Assembly: GCA_013400155.1 (NCBI GenBank)
Contig: VXBM01000059.1
Coordinates: 243,227 to 307,226, forward strand
From: Helopsaltes ochotensis
Taxonomy: Eukaryota > Chordata > Aves > Passeriformes > Locustellidae
Direction of reading: 5' to 3'
Length of the DNA stretch: 64,000 nt
Shown: piece after piece, positions 51,821 to 63,892 of the stretch
How positions within the stretch are numbered: position 1 is the first letter of the stretch
Layout of the letters: the number at the start of each line of letters is the position of its first letter
The notes under the pieces: model-generated
Told to the model about the DNA's origin: nothing
The model's input: the letters and a program-made list of their open reading frames with translations, nothing else
Databases searched by the model: none
Made by a program: the position numbers and the translations under genes

Positions 51821-52874
51821 AGTGCCCTCCTTGTTCTTAATGTATTTCCAGACTCTGCAGTATTACAAGGAATACCATGGATTTCTTCAAAAACAGCAGT
51901 AGAGACTAAGCTGAGAGCTGTTGACAATTTCCCTTTGTACTGTTTCTTGCCTGGAAAAAGAAACCTGAAGACTGATGGCGGCAGTCTTCCACTGCCCCTT
52001 TCTCTTCTGAGGAAAGGTCCTGTCTGTGGTTTCCAGGCCCAAGGGAAACCCAAACCGTTTGCATCTTTGAGTGTGCACACACTATTTGGTCACTAATTTT
52101 GAGACCAGCTGTGGTATAGATGCATGGTGAAAGATTTAAGTGCAAAATCTCTCTCTCTGGAGGATCTCTACCGCAGTAACACATTACACCAACTCCATTT
52201 TGTAGCTAATGTTTAATTTGTCCATAACTTTGACAATAAACCTGATTTATGAATATGCATGAACATATCTTAGTATGGTGGATTTATATTTACATTATAA
52301 CACTACTTTCTTAAAGAAAAAAGAGTGGTAGATTTGATGAGAGTTTGGAAATGTTCCTTCAAAACCAAGAAGGGCTTGCACCAAGGATACAGACAGTGCT
52401 GGTACTGTGTGGAAGGCTGTATTCAGTCATGAATTTTGATTTGTTTCCCTGCTCTCACCTGTTGAGCAGATGCCTCAGACACCACCCACTTCCCCCCTCC
52501 TTTCCTCATTTGTCTATTTGGACTACAGACCCATGAAGCAAAATCGTTTATCCAATGGCAGTATAACACCTCGCACAACACGAACCATTTACCTGAAACC
52601 TGAAGACCCACCTCAGACATACAAAAATGTACAGGAGTGAAGCTACTTGGCATGATGACTGAGTGGACTATAGAATGTCCAAAGAAAGAAGTGCCAAAGG
52701 CTTTAAATATCATCAATTAATGAAGGGAACTCCTCCCCTCCAAAAGTAATGCATAAAACAGTCCTCACATCATTAGAAGAACCCCCATTCAGCTGTCACA
52801 TTCAGTACTGTGCATCCTTGGAAAGCTTCAATGGGTTTTATTCCCCATGAATTCAGAGAATTTTCTTTTAGCTC

Positions 52875-52902
52875 CATGTGTAATTTTAAATAATTACACA
52901 TG
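52875..52902. repeat. 11-bp inverted repeat with a 6-base loop
   Basis: CATGTGTAATT and AATTACACATG are perfect complements separated by TTAAAT, so the whole 28 bases is close to a palindrome. It could be a paired binding site for a dimeric factor. Confidence 0.65.
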
Positions 52903-53692
52903 AATAAATAAATGAAAATCAAAGAAACTGTCTCTGCTTAGAAAACCAGCTTAATTTGGCATGCTCTGCTGCACACTTCTAAATGCTCAGAATCTTTCAG
53001 GCCTTGCTGAAACCAAACGCCTCCACACTGTGCAAGTAATCTTTGTAAAAAATATTAAATTAAATTTGGCACTAAGTGAGGTGTGAAATTCTTGTCTCCT
53101 GAAAAAGGAATCATCAGGTTCAGATAGGGACTGCCATCCTTGTTGCCTCCAAGCACACATTTATTTAGAAAGTAATACCCACCAAAAACCATCAAGAGCA
53201 AAGTAAGTTTTGTCACAAGTCCCCCTTGCTCTCTGCAAGAGTCCCAGTGTGCTTTTTAAACTGTGCTTATGAAATGCACTCCTGGCATGGCTTGGACTGA
53301 TTCAGCTGAGCTGTTCCTGCTTGTCCTCTTCCTGGAGCAGGCTGCTCTCCACCTTGCCTCTGCTGACTTCTGCTGCTTTGTGAATCTCCCAGCCCCTGCC
53401 GTGCCATTTACATTGCCCACTCTGGAAATAGAAAGCATCAGACTTTACTGGTCACTCCATCTAGTTCCTTGCAATAGCTGTCACCAGACCTTTTGTAACA
53501 GGGCTGTTCTTGTGTCCTAACCAAGACAATTTATAGAGGGAGCTTCAGCTCTTCAAAGCCTTCCCTCCCTGCAGCCTGAGCCTGCTAACATGGGAACAAG
53601 TGTTGAGTCCAGGGGACTCACTTGCTCCGTCTGCCCCCCTGGGAGGGTGTCTCACAAATGTTCACTATGACAGTGATACCAATTCTTTGGAA

Positions 53693-53710
53693 CAAAAACA
53701 AAACAAAAAG
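53693..53710 (+). repeat. (AAAAC)n short repeat
   Basis: Three units of AAAAC/ACAAA. Confidence 0.7.
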
Positions 53711-55159
53711 AGCTAAATCAAACACCATAACAAATAATCCCCCAAATATATCCCCAGAAGGAAAGGGAAAGAAGTCTAATCTATGTAACAGCACACAGTT
53801 TCTTGCAAATATAAATGTGCAGAGCCTGATTTTGCCTAAAATCAAATATTTTTAAAATGTATTCTAAAAACTAAAATAATTGGCAGCTGAAAGTAATCAA
53901 CTCTATCTAAACATTAGAAATACTGAACTTTGAAACATTACAAACACACATTACAATGGAGACAGGAAGTAGCTCAGAAGTTTTAAAGTTCTACCACTTT
54001 CAGGACTGCACTTTCAGAGCGGTCTGAACTGCATTGATTAACATTTCAAACCCACGTGAGCCTCCCTGGAGTCCATGGAATCAGCTCTCCCGTCTGTACA
54101 GGGTTTTCTACTTACAGGAACTAAGGATCTGAGGACCAGACGCTGCATTGGCATGTCCACTTCATTTCAGGAGGAGTCTGACAGTGTGGTATCACTTAAA
54201 TAATGAAGCACACATCTGGCAGGAGATTGCTGAGGTTGGCTAAGTTTGTACAAGGTCAATTCATCCTCTAAGCTTCTGTATGCTGAAAAAGAAGCAAGAA
54301 GTTTACATGGCAATCGGCAGAATCCACCAAGTGATTTCAGGGTTTGTTTTCCAAGTAGCGTGTCTTTCTTCGTAAATCAGTTTTGATTGTATAGAAATAA
54401 GAGGGAGTGGTATTGTATTGCTCTGAGACGTATTTTCTGAAACATTTCAGTAGTTAATGCATACCTATTGAAAAATATGATGCTTTTTCTTTTGTAAGGA
54501 AGTAGAAAAACTGCAATGCACCCCACATGGCAAATGGAAAAGTGTACATATCTCTCACAGATCTACCCCACCACCCTGCTTTGCAAGTTTTAGGCTATTC
54601 TTACAAAGAGTGGATAATCCTTTAAGTGCAAATAATACAGGATCAGGCTTTGAAAAATGTATTTGTTCAGTACATCCGCTAATTTTCAAAGAAGAACAAT
54701 ACCTGCTCAATATAAAATATGAAATCCAGTACCCTTACATATTGTTATCAACTTGCTTTACAGAACAGGCATTACTTCTGATAAAAAGTTTCAGTTAGAG
54801 ATTCTTCCTATGTTAAAAGAAATAGCTGACATTTTTATAAACTCAGTGTAACATAGAAATGAGGCAAACATAATGAAAAAGTACTTTTATCATTCAATAT
54901 TCCACAACATTAAAAAACAACCTAGTGATTAAGGGTTGTAGGTTAAAGCTCAGATCTCAATGATTTTTCTCATTTTAACAATTATACAAAGTAGCCTTTC
55001 TGCAGAGGTCATGGAAATCAGCTACCTGTACTTCAGCTCAGTGCCCTTACTGCAAGCAATCTTTTCATACAAGTGTCTGGCATTAAAAAGAATAAAACCA
55101 CCTCAAATATTTTTGCAAGTTTGCTCATTCTCCATGACCTAAAGATACTAACTGCAACA

Positions 55160-55222
55160 TTTTTGTTGTTGCTGTTGCTTTTTAATTTATTGTTGTTTAT
55201 TTAATGTTGTTGTGGCTTTTTT
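55160..55222 (+). repeat. Imperfect (TTG)n / T-rich tract
   Basis: TTG and GTT units mixed with T runs over about 60 bases, with interruptions. Confidence 0.7.
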
Positions 55223-55564
55223 TAATGTCTCCATTTGGCAAGCATTGATTTCTCATCAGTGCTTCAGTCAGAGCATGGACCAGCTGCTGTGGAGGTGACA
55301 GAGAGGAGAGCTCACCCACACATGGCTGCACATACAGACACTGATCAGCAAGATCACCACTCAGTCTGTCTCTGACCCTCTCCTCCTGACAGCTTCTTTG
55401 TCCTGGAAGGAACAATATCAAGTAGATACCAAGGGAAGGGGGCAAGAAAACACCATCAGAATTCTCCTTCTGATGGCCCACCGCTGCCATGCCAGCAAAC
55501 AGCAGAGCTCCAGCTGAGCTCGTGCTGATGCCTTTCCCTCATTTTTAAAAATTTAGAGGCAGAC

Positions 55565-56070
55565 GTAGTTAAGGGATAAGGGGTTTTTGCCTCAGTATTT
55601 AATAAGGATCCTTGTGGTGCACATTTCCCAAGGTGGGATGTGCTGCAGTGCACACACACGATAGATCACCTCTACAATTTATAGACCTTACAAATTAGCG
55701 TATCTAACAAGGACGTCCCAATGGGAGGCCTGGATGAATGGCCTGATAGTCCCTCATCTGAGGAATTCCCCCCTGGATGGGACAAATCTCCAGTTTCCAG
55801 GATGTCTCCTGGGGAGGACCTTGGCTTCCCAAGGTAGCTTAGGGCTTTCTGGCCTCCTGTTACAAGGCCTTCATGGTCTTTGGTCTCCTGGCCTAACAGA
55901 GTACTGGGGCTATGCTAAGTTATCAGACTTGGGGAATTACAAGTATGCATGCTAAGAATATTGAGGATACACAGAACATATATAAAAGGTATATAACAGA
56001 AAAGGCAAAAAGTCATCCTGGCATCAGCTGGACTGGGGCTGGCTCCTTCCACAGAGCAACTCAGTGCTTC
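55565..56070 (+). mobile_element. Promoter-like segment, possible solo LTR of an endogenous retrovirus
   Basis: The segment has a GC texture unlike its flanks and carries promoter landmarks in order: a CRE-like palindrome GGACGTCC at 55711-55718, overlapping a CCAAT box (55718-55722), and a canonical TATAAAAG at 55981-55988. About 500 bases with U3-like elements followed by a TATA box fits the size and layout of an avian LTR. Against this, I found no convincing TG...CA ends, no AATAAA just after the TATA box and no primer-binding site. A unique promoter is the alternative. No retroviral gene is attached. Confidence 0.3.
55981..55988 (+). promoter_or_regulatory. TATA box
   Basis: TATAAAAG is a full match to the TATA consensus. 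The upstream CCAAT and CRE-like motifs lie about 260 bases away, which is far for a simple cellular promoter. Confidence 0.4.
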
Positions 56071-58729
56071 AGCCACCATTAGTGATGGTTTCTTCCCTTT
56101 TTGTTTCTTGGCATCCCTTTCCTGGGCTTTTGTCCTGAAGTGACAGAAAAATTAGAAGAGAATCTTAACAGAGAAATCGGAAAAAAGATAAATATTTTCC
56201 TTTCATGGCTTTTCCCACAGGTCTCAGTTTTATACTGCCACCCTGTGAGAAAGGTCAGCCTCCCCTGCACCCAGGATACTGTAATTGGCACTTCAACACT
56301 GTAACTTCCCATTAAAACCATGGCCTTTTCAGTGAGCTGCCTTTTTAAAAGTAATATTAGTTTTATGAGCCAGTTTTTAAAAAAATGTAGAAAGACCATG
56401 GAAAATTCTGCTATGTTGGCACCAATCCATTATGATGCCAAAGTAATGCCACAGAACCCAAATTCAATTTTAAGTATCTCTCATCCATGGTGTGCTTGTT
56501 TATCCCAGAGAAGGCACAAAGACCTGATCAAGATGTTTTTTTCCTGTGGGGCTCAAGAGCTTCCTACATGCCTTATCACCAAAAAGATGTTACTCATGCA
56601 ACATGTTACCATGGAGAGGAGCCACTTCACACTTTGCTCATGTTGCACTTCTTCCCTTTGTTTTTCTACCTTGAAAACAAGGACACTACATTCTTCTATA
56701 CATGGAAAGAGCTGAGCACAAACACTTCTGTTTATTGTTTTTGTCTGTTCAGAGCAGCAAAGGAGACGTATTACCAGATCAGTTTGTGCTGTTATTTGAT
56801 TTCCTTCTTTCCTCCTACTTGGTCAATCACGATTACTTTGCTTTCTTAACAGATAGACAACCTCTCTTGGCAAGCTTGTTGACAGGTCCATCTCCTCTGA
56901 TATCTTTCTTCACTACTGCTTGGATAGGTACTGTTCCTTTTAAAAAAGGGGTGCCCAAATCGGGAGATACATGCACTGACCATTCATGGCAATGGAAGTC
57001 CAACAGCATTCCCACTTCAAAGGCACATAGCCATCCTATAGCCTTGCAGCCCTGGGGACTCCCCTTTTCTGACAGGGGTCTGGAAGCAACTTAACTTTAG
57101 CAATGACTATCCTGGAATCATCATTAGCTTAGGTACTTTGTATTGGTTCCTCCATAGTGCAGCCAGGGACCTGAAACTGAAAAATCAGGGATTTTGACAG
57201 GTGTTTTATCTTTTCAGACTTCTGGATAGTGACCAACAACCCCTGGGTGCCCTGTCCATGTGTTCCAGTCAGCACGTGCAAATCCCTAGGACAAGGTCTC
57301 AGCTTTGCAGAGTTACATGCCAACAGCCACAAGGTGACACACAAAGCAAAACAAATTCGTCCTGTCTCCGGCCGCACCAGAAAACTGCAGCAGTGCCATG
57401 AGGACAGAGAAGGACATTTGGGCTTCACCCAGACACCAAGGGAGTGGACCCCTTGACATCTTTACCTTCTGTGCCTGGCCTGCAGCTCACAGCTCATTTG
57501 ACTGCTGGAGCAGTCAGAGCTGCAGAACAAGGAAAAACAGCAGAAAGGGTTATCAGGGTGATGGAAGGACCCAGACCCCACCTGATGGGAATGTGGGGTG
57601 AATGGCTGCTGCCACCACAGAGGCACCAGCCATTCTTTTTACTCCACCTATTACCTGAAAGAGAATAGCCAGTTGCTTTTATTTTCAAAGACTTCACTTT
57701 GGGAAAAGCTAATTTTGCACTGAAGCACACAATGTACACACCAGCTGGCCAGGGCAAAAGGCAAATTGGAGGTAAAACCCATTGTTTTTACCCTGAATTA
57801 CACCTAGCTGTAAGGAAAAAAACCACATTCAAGCTGTGTCAAGAGACTAAGCCCCAGTTTGCCTTGGTGTCAGGTGAGATACCCTGTTCCAGCCAAGGAT
57901 CTCTTGTGCATTGTGTATGTGTGAAATTACTCCAAGCATCTCTTCCCGTGTTGCATTCTGCTAGCCACAAATTTGAGGAGCAAAAAGATACAGGCTGAGT
58001 ATCCTGCACTTGCAGCCTGTGGAGCAGGACCCAGGCATTCTTACAGCCAGGCAGAGCTCTTCACTACTGGCGAAAGTAGCAGGTTTATATTGCCAAACAT
58101 GATCACACAGGAACAATTATCTTTGGCAATCTCTAACAATAATTTTAAAATGTTCTCTTCAGTATCATCACTGAATTCAAATGGTAATTTTTATTTTTTA
58201 AATCCACTGTCATTCTCCTTTCTAACTCTAATTATCTGGACTGCATCCACACCATGAAGCAGAATTGTGACAAGAAAGCAATCACCCCAGAGATTTCTCA
58301 GAAATTTGCTTTCTAATTGGGTTGAAAATGCCCCAGCTTCCTGCATTGCATTTTGCACATAACTAGATTTTCTATGATCACAATCTATGAAATGCAGAAA
58401 TGCAATCTTGTGATTATTTGTGTTGTCCCACCACTGGACCTTATGGTGCTAGGTGTTGTACACAAATTCAGGCAAAAAGACAGCTCCTGTGCAAAAGAAT
58501 TGAATACTTGAAGGTAAGATAAAAAGAATAAAATAATGGAGAAAGAGGTGAAGAAAATAGCTTTGATATTAATAGGTGTTGCACTGTAAGCATGACTCTG
58601 TAATTCTATTGCAAAAAAACCCCAAAAAGCAACACCATCTCTTGGTGAATATCTAGAACATTCCAGACTATTATTTACAGACATATCACTTATGTTGTGT
58701 AATCTCTCTCTCCCTTATTTATTCATGGT

Positions 58730-59200
58730 AGAGTGGAAATAATGCTTACTGTACCTTCCTCATGAAGCTTGATTAAATGTTCACAGTGCTTTGCCATCAC
58801 TTGCTTCCCAACACGGCTGTGAAATACCATTGTTAAGACACACTGTGTTATATGTATAGCAGATACAGAATTGACTAAGCCCATCTTTTCTGTTTTTAAA
58901 GTTTTAACTAAGCAATGCTTAATGAAATTTGCCAGCCTAACTGCTCCTGTTGTCTCTGCTGGTAATGCAAAAGCAAACGGCTGTAAGTACGGTACCCTGA
59001 AGGCAGACATTAGGAGTTTCTCTGTTGAATCCAGCAGAGAAGTTTCTTGCATCTCCGTTGAATGCCATCACGCTGTGATTAGTTAATCATTAAGTACATA
59101 GTGCTTTTAATTAACTGCCAACTCTGCTTGGGCATCTGTTCTGAAAATCACATCCGATCATGCTTTTCCCAGTCTGTGGCTATGGAGCTCTTCAATAATA
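58730..59200. promoter_or_regulatory. Enhancer-like block, candidate conserved noncoding element
   Basis: Non-repetitive sequence with several homeodomain-type motifs, including the HNF1-like site at 59082-59094 and a second TTTTAATTAACTG at about 59105-59117. The texture resembles vertebrate conserved noncoding elements, but conservation is not visible here. Confidence 0.2.
59082..59094 (+). promoter_or_regulatory. Candidate HNF1-type homeodomain site
   Basis: GTTAATCATTAAG agrees with the palindromic HNF1 consensus GTTAATNATTAAC at all fixed positions but the last. It also overlaps the inverted repeat TGATTA-GT-TAATCA (59076-59089). Confidence 0.35.
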
Positions 59201-59700
59201 CGGTTGTTGCTCCATTCTCCAGCTCTCCCTGCTACAAGACAGCTCAAGTCCAGAGTGTCCTACATGAAATGAAATATAAATGAACTATCCTTCCAAGGGA
59301 ATAAAAGTAAATGGGAATTAAACAAATTTATTTGCCTTAATAGGTAATAAATGCCACTATTAAAAAGCAGATCAGGCCAATTAGCATTTTTTTCTGGAAG
59401 AAAGAAGAGGCTGGAACAGCATTTTTGCTCTTCAGTCTCATCACATAATTTTAACAAATACCCATTAAAAAAAAAGAAAACCACTAATCTTTACCTGCAG
59501 AATATAATCCTTTCTATTTTATAAAGGGCAGCGAGAGTGAGAATGAATACAACAGATTCTGCAAAATATTTCATTTGGCTTAGAGTGCGCACAAGATATA
59601 CAGCGTAAACATTCCTATACAAACGCTGTGTTTTTCCATCTATGTAGCTCAATTTCTGTTGGCTACAAAAAGCTTAATTTTTAGAGTATTTTTAAATGAA

Positions 59701-59927
59701 TTCTAGAATAGCTTGGGTTGAAAGGGACCTAAAAGATCATCTTGTTCCAACCTCAATGCCATGGGCAGGGACACCTTTCATTATTCCAGATTGCTCCAGG
59801 CCCCATCCAAACTGGCTTTGAACATTTCCAGGGATGGCAAAGCCACAGCTTCTCGGGCACCCTGTGCCAGTGCTCCATCACCCTCCCAGTTAAGCAAATA
59901 ATTTCTTCCTAAAATGAAATCAACACC
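59701..59927 (-). mobile_element. CR1 LINE relic, 3' end, minus strand
   Basis: The plus strand shows the reverse complement of the avian CR1 3' region: GGGTTGAAAGGGACCT, then AGATCATCTTGTTCCAACC, then GCCATGGGCAGGGACACC, and later TTTCCAGGGATGG and CTGTGCCAGTG. It continues into ATTTCTTCCTAAAATGAAAT, typical of the next upstream part of the element. Substitutions and small gaps throughout show an old, dead copy with no reverse transcriptase. This is the usual 5'-truncated form of bird CR1 insertions. Confidence 0.9.
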
Positions 59928-62542
59928 TTTGCAGCATATACTGGGGATAAAAATTAGATTGCAAAATATTTTAGGTAGCGGATTGTTTTAAAGGAGATGG
60001 AAAAAAAAAATACCCCAACAACATTTGAGCAAGACCACACACTGAAAATGGCACTAGGCAGGGCAAATTCTGCTGGTGCTGTGAATCTTGTTGAAAACCA
60101 GGTCAAACAAGATCAGAGGATGATTGAGGCCATTTGATGGCACAATGAAAAAGGGCAGACACGTGGATCAGGTGGGGCGCTGATTGTGTGACACAGGATT
60201 AGCAGTTTCAGACTAAGCATTTGCTGGGTTCCCCATCCTAGGTAGGCACAGAAGGCTGGATCTCTCAAGAGCTCTGGCTTACAGAAGAACAGACTAACCC
60301 ACCAGGGTAACAACAGAGCAGGTGTTTTATGGCATGAGAAATAGTTGTGCCAGCAGCAACCTGCAGCCTTATCCCAACTGGAGCTGGTACAGCCAGCCAG
60401 AAAGCAAGTCTCAGCAAGCACTCTGGTCCAGGTGAGACGCTTGGTCACTCTGCATGTGTGTGGGCTATGTAAAGGCCCCTGGATTCACAGCAATGCTCTG
60501 GAAAAAGCTGTAAGAGTGGTTGTGTGGCTCGTTCTACTCAAAACTTTTAAGGATGAGACATGCAGAAACCCAGTGTGCAGGGTAGAGCACCAGAACACAG
60601 CAACTTCCCTTGCTGCCACTCCCACACCAATGTGCACCATCCCAGAGCTGTTACTTACCTCATATGAATCCAAACAAGAAAACAGGTAGAATTCACAGTG
60701 CCAATTGTTTCTATATAGAAATATATGTCAAGGAAAAGGCCACTCTTTGTCAAGTGCTGAGAACAGAGAAGAATAAACCATCACTAAGCTTTAAACTTGC
60801 GGTTCTTTCAGGAACAGAGCTGAGAAACTTGAATGAACTTTGTGACACAGAATAAAACACTCCAGTTAAACAATAGCCAGTCTATAGCAGACAGACACGT
60901 AACCACTATGGTTAATCTAAAAAACACTCACCGTCAGATACACATTTTACATAATAACCCTTCTTCAACAAGTTCAAAGAAATTCTCTTTTCTTTAAAAA
61001 TTCCAACCCAGATGTCAAGATGTGCCAGCACATAGAAAAGAGGTATTTCATAACAACATAAGAACATGCATTTCTAATTCTTTCCATACTGAACTACACT
61101 GAGGGCAGCACTCTTCTGTATGGAGTTCAAGGTATTCCTGGGAACAAGCTATTTTCTGATGACATCATAAGAAAGCTATTGCTCAGGCAACAACTTGCTA
61201 CTATGGCAACCACAGCTTTTTACAGATGCTGAATGCCAGAGAGGTTAAAAACACCATTTGGAGGTTTGTTAGTTAAAAGTTTGCCAATATTTGATGGGAG
61301 TAGCAGCAGAGAGTCCACTGCAGATGCACGACATTGTGCAGTTCTCTACCCATAACTGGAAATCTGAGAACAATCAGTTATACCTTCCAGCAAAGGAGCT
61401 CCTGGGGTAATTTCGCTTTTAGATGTATCCTTAAATGCCACAGCAATTAGGAAGACACCTGAACACTAACTTTGTAATTTGGGGGCAGCTGGAAGAAAGG
61501 GAATGCTGCCTCATGCCTAAAAATTTAGAGATTTGAATGTCTGGAGTTTTAATACTCTCAGACTGGAGACCACACAGACTGTGAAGACAGCCTGTTATTA
61601 TATGAAGACATATCTCTGGGAAAGTGGATTATTTATTTTCCCCCCTGACTGCAAAGAATTATAGAATATGAGATAAAAACATCTGGTTTTGTTAGCAATT
61701 GCTATCTGTTCTGAAACTACTGTCAGATGAAATCAGTCATTTATAAAATGTTTTAAAACTAAAAGCCACATGCTACTCTTCTTGAATTTTATGCATTTTA
61801 CTAACTGCAAGCAAATCTCAGAGGTACTAGAAGGCTGTCAAATTAAAGGTATCAACATGGCCAGTAACCTGCCCTCTGCAGGACATTGTACAATTTCCTA
61901 ACTTTAATCACAGGTTTGTTCAGCTGGTTTTGTCCACAACCAGTACAAGAGAGTCTTGTAATCAACATTCCCAGTAAATCAGATTTCCTGAATTATAGGG
62001 GGTCATAAACATTCTTAAGGACCAGAAACCCCTCTTAAGCATGACTGAATACCAGCAGAGTATTTTTTAATTTTGCAATAGCAAACCTCAACTCACTTAG
62101 ATCCTTTAGTTGTACTCTCTGCCAGGTTGGAGAACTGCTAGGGATAGCCCGGTATGAGAAGGAAGAACAAGCGTAAGAGAGGGTTTTAGAGGTTTTCCCT
62201 TGAAGCTTCTTTTCTTGGCAACACCTTACAGTGAAACTCCTTAACAAAAACTATTAAAAAAGGGAAATTTAAACATGCATGTTAAAAATGCAAAACCTAA
62301 GGTACACTGCTTGCCAGGAGTTTGCTGCCACATTTGAACTAACTGGCCACTACTGGCAGTCTCAGAGGAATACCTAAAGCCAAATTCTAACACTTGTTTG
62401 GGGGTGATCTCAACAATGGGATACTGAGATGCAACAGCAAGCTTTTTGAGAGTTGCTCTTATTCTGGGTCTGGATGAAAGTCATCTAACTCCGGGGTGGT
62501 GAAGACAACTTTCAACACATCCACCTACTGTACTCCTGCCTT

Positions 62543-62622
62543 TTTGTTTGTTTGGTTTTTGGTTTTTGGTTTGGTTCTTTTTGTTTTTTGGGGTTTTTTG
62601 GGGTTTTTTGGGGGTTTTTTTG
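62543..62622 (+). repeat. T/G tract with T6G4-type repeats
   Basis: TTTGG and TTTTTGG units lead into three long G runs (62590-62593, 62600-62603 and 62610-62614), each separated by exactly six T residues. With the GG doublets upstream, this could form a two-layer or intermolecular G-quadruplex. It is not the vertebrate telomere repeat. Confidence 0.85.
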
Positions 62623-62746
62623 TATTTATCCTATTGAGAATTTTTAGTGTTCAGGACATTTCCTTTTTAGTGCAGGAGAATATTAAGGCCATTGCTGGGT
62701 TTCATTTCCGCATGTTAACCAGCAATCCTGGCTCCTATTGGCAGCA

Positions 62747-62756
62747 AGCGCCCTCT
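62747..62756 (-). promoter_or_regulatory. Weak candidate CTCF core
   Basis: AGCGCCCTCT is a full match to the ten-base core of the CTCF motif on the minus strand, but the flanking positions mostly fail. Low confidence. Confidence 0.2.
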
Positions 62757-63743
62757 CCACACAATTCTCCCCCATCATCTGTGAGAAAAGAGATGTGGAA
62801 GAGGCCAATTACCTTTTGGAGAGAAGAAAATTACTTGCTTATAATTGAGTTCTCTGAGCATGGTGTCCGCTATTAGAGCCACACTCATCCTCCCACCTCC
62901 CCCTGAGAGATGGGGTTTTATTCCTATTTAAGTTCTAATTATTATAATTAGTCTGAAAAGGATTTGGGAGTTAGGGGCTATGATATGCCATATAGACCCC
63001 TCAAGGCACCTTTTTGTACTAACTCATTATGACCAGTTCTAAACTTTACCATTTAATCTAGTCATTCAGTACCCAAGGTCACAACAGCTGAGACCCCCTG
63101 AGCATCAATCCATAGAGACTCCCACCTTCAGAGAACTACAATTAAAAGGTAAATAATTCCCCTGCTGCTTTCTCTGTGAGGCAATGCTATAAGTCAGAGA
63201 ACGGGATCCAACCTCAGCCTAATTACTACTTCAGCAATTCACGCAGTTGCAATGAAAACGTTGGCAAATGTTTTTGCACTTATCCAAACAGAAACACAAG
63301 GCCAGCTACAGCTCATTTCAAACTGGACAACACTTGGGCTTACAACAGCCAAGTTGCAAACTTTGTCTGTATTACCCAAACTACAAGAAATTCTGAAAAG
63401 CTATGTTCCAAGAAAGCTGAATTGCTGCCACAACATGCAGGCCGTGTTCTCCACCACGCTAATGAGAGATGCAACCCTTTTCTTTGTTTGTGTCACCACA
63501 AAACTCCTATGGAACCAATACAGTCCTAGTTTGACACTATTTGAATCAGTTTGTGCTTAAAACAATTTGAAACACTCAAAGCTGAATTGAAGCTTGAGCA
63601 AGCACAAATTATTAAAAATACCAATGCCTGAGCTGACAGAATCCAAGAAATTCAACAGATGTTGGTATTTTCCTGAATGACAGCAGCCCACATGCCTAAA
63701 AACTGTAAAGCAAAACAATTTGTTACCAGGCCAGCAGCTGGAG

Positions 63744-63892
63744 TCATAGATCACAGAATGCCTTGGGCTGGAAGGGACCTTCAGTATAATCTCATTCCAA
63801 CCCCCTGCTGTGGGTATTTTCTTTGAGGCCACATTCCTTAAAGCCCTGTCCAACAGGGCCTTGAACACTCCCAGGAATGGTGCAGCCACGGT
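63744..63892 (-). mobile_element. CR1 LINE relic, 3' end, minus strand
   Basis: Starts with TCATAGATCACAGAATG, the reverse of the CR1 terminal short repeat (ATTCTGTG type). GGGCTGGAAGGGACCTT, CATTCCAACCCCCTG and GGCCTTGAACACTCCCAGG follow. An internal part present in the copy at 59.7 kb is diverged or replaced here (GTGGGTATTTTCTTTGAGG), so it is likely a different CR1 subfamily or an older copy. It has no coding capacity. Confidence 0.88.

Larger units (their letters stand above)
36400..55560. other. AT-rich unique sequence with no firmly recognised gene
   Basis: Besides the hairpin at 37634-37691, the exon-like interval near 47380-47495 and simple repeats listed separately, I see no recognisable gene. 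Frames of 60-142 codons occur on both strands. The overlapping pair at 51655-52096 (141 codons minus, 128 plus) has no known domain. A TATA-like string (TATATAAAAAG, about 46617-46627) has no evident transcript attached. Confidence 0.45.
56070..59700. other. Mixed unique sequence with no recognisable gene
   Basis: Three plus-strand frames of 131, 120 and 130 codons follow one another in overlapping fashion between 56320 and 57094. I recognise no domain in any. The block at about 58730-59200 is described separately. Confidence 0.45.
59930..63740. other. AT-rich unique sequence with no recognisable gene
   Basis: No gene family is recognisable. The stretch holds a T/G tract with T6G4 repeats (62543-62622) and a CTCF-like core at 62747-62756. 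The 126-codon frame at 62496-62876 is an artefact of the T/G tract. Confidence 0.5.

Noticed and set aside
51655..52096. Opposite-strand frames of 141 and 128 codons
   Set aside because: No domain, start context or splice structure is visible, and both strands open together suggests chance.
62496..62876. 126-codon frame with many F, G and V residues as a membrane protein
   Set aside because: The residues come from the T/G simple-repeat tract.
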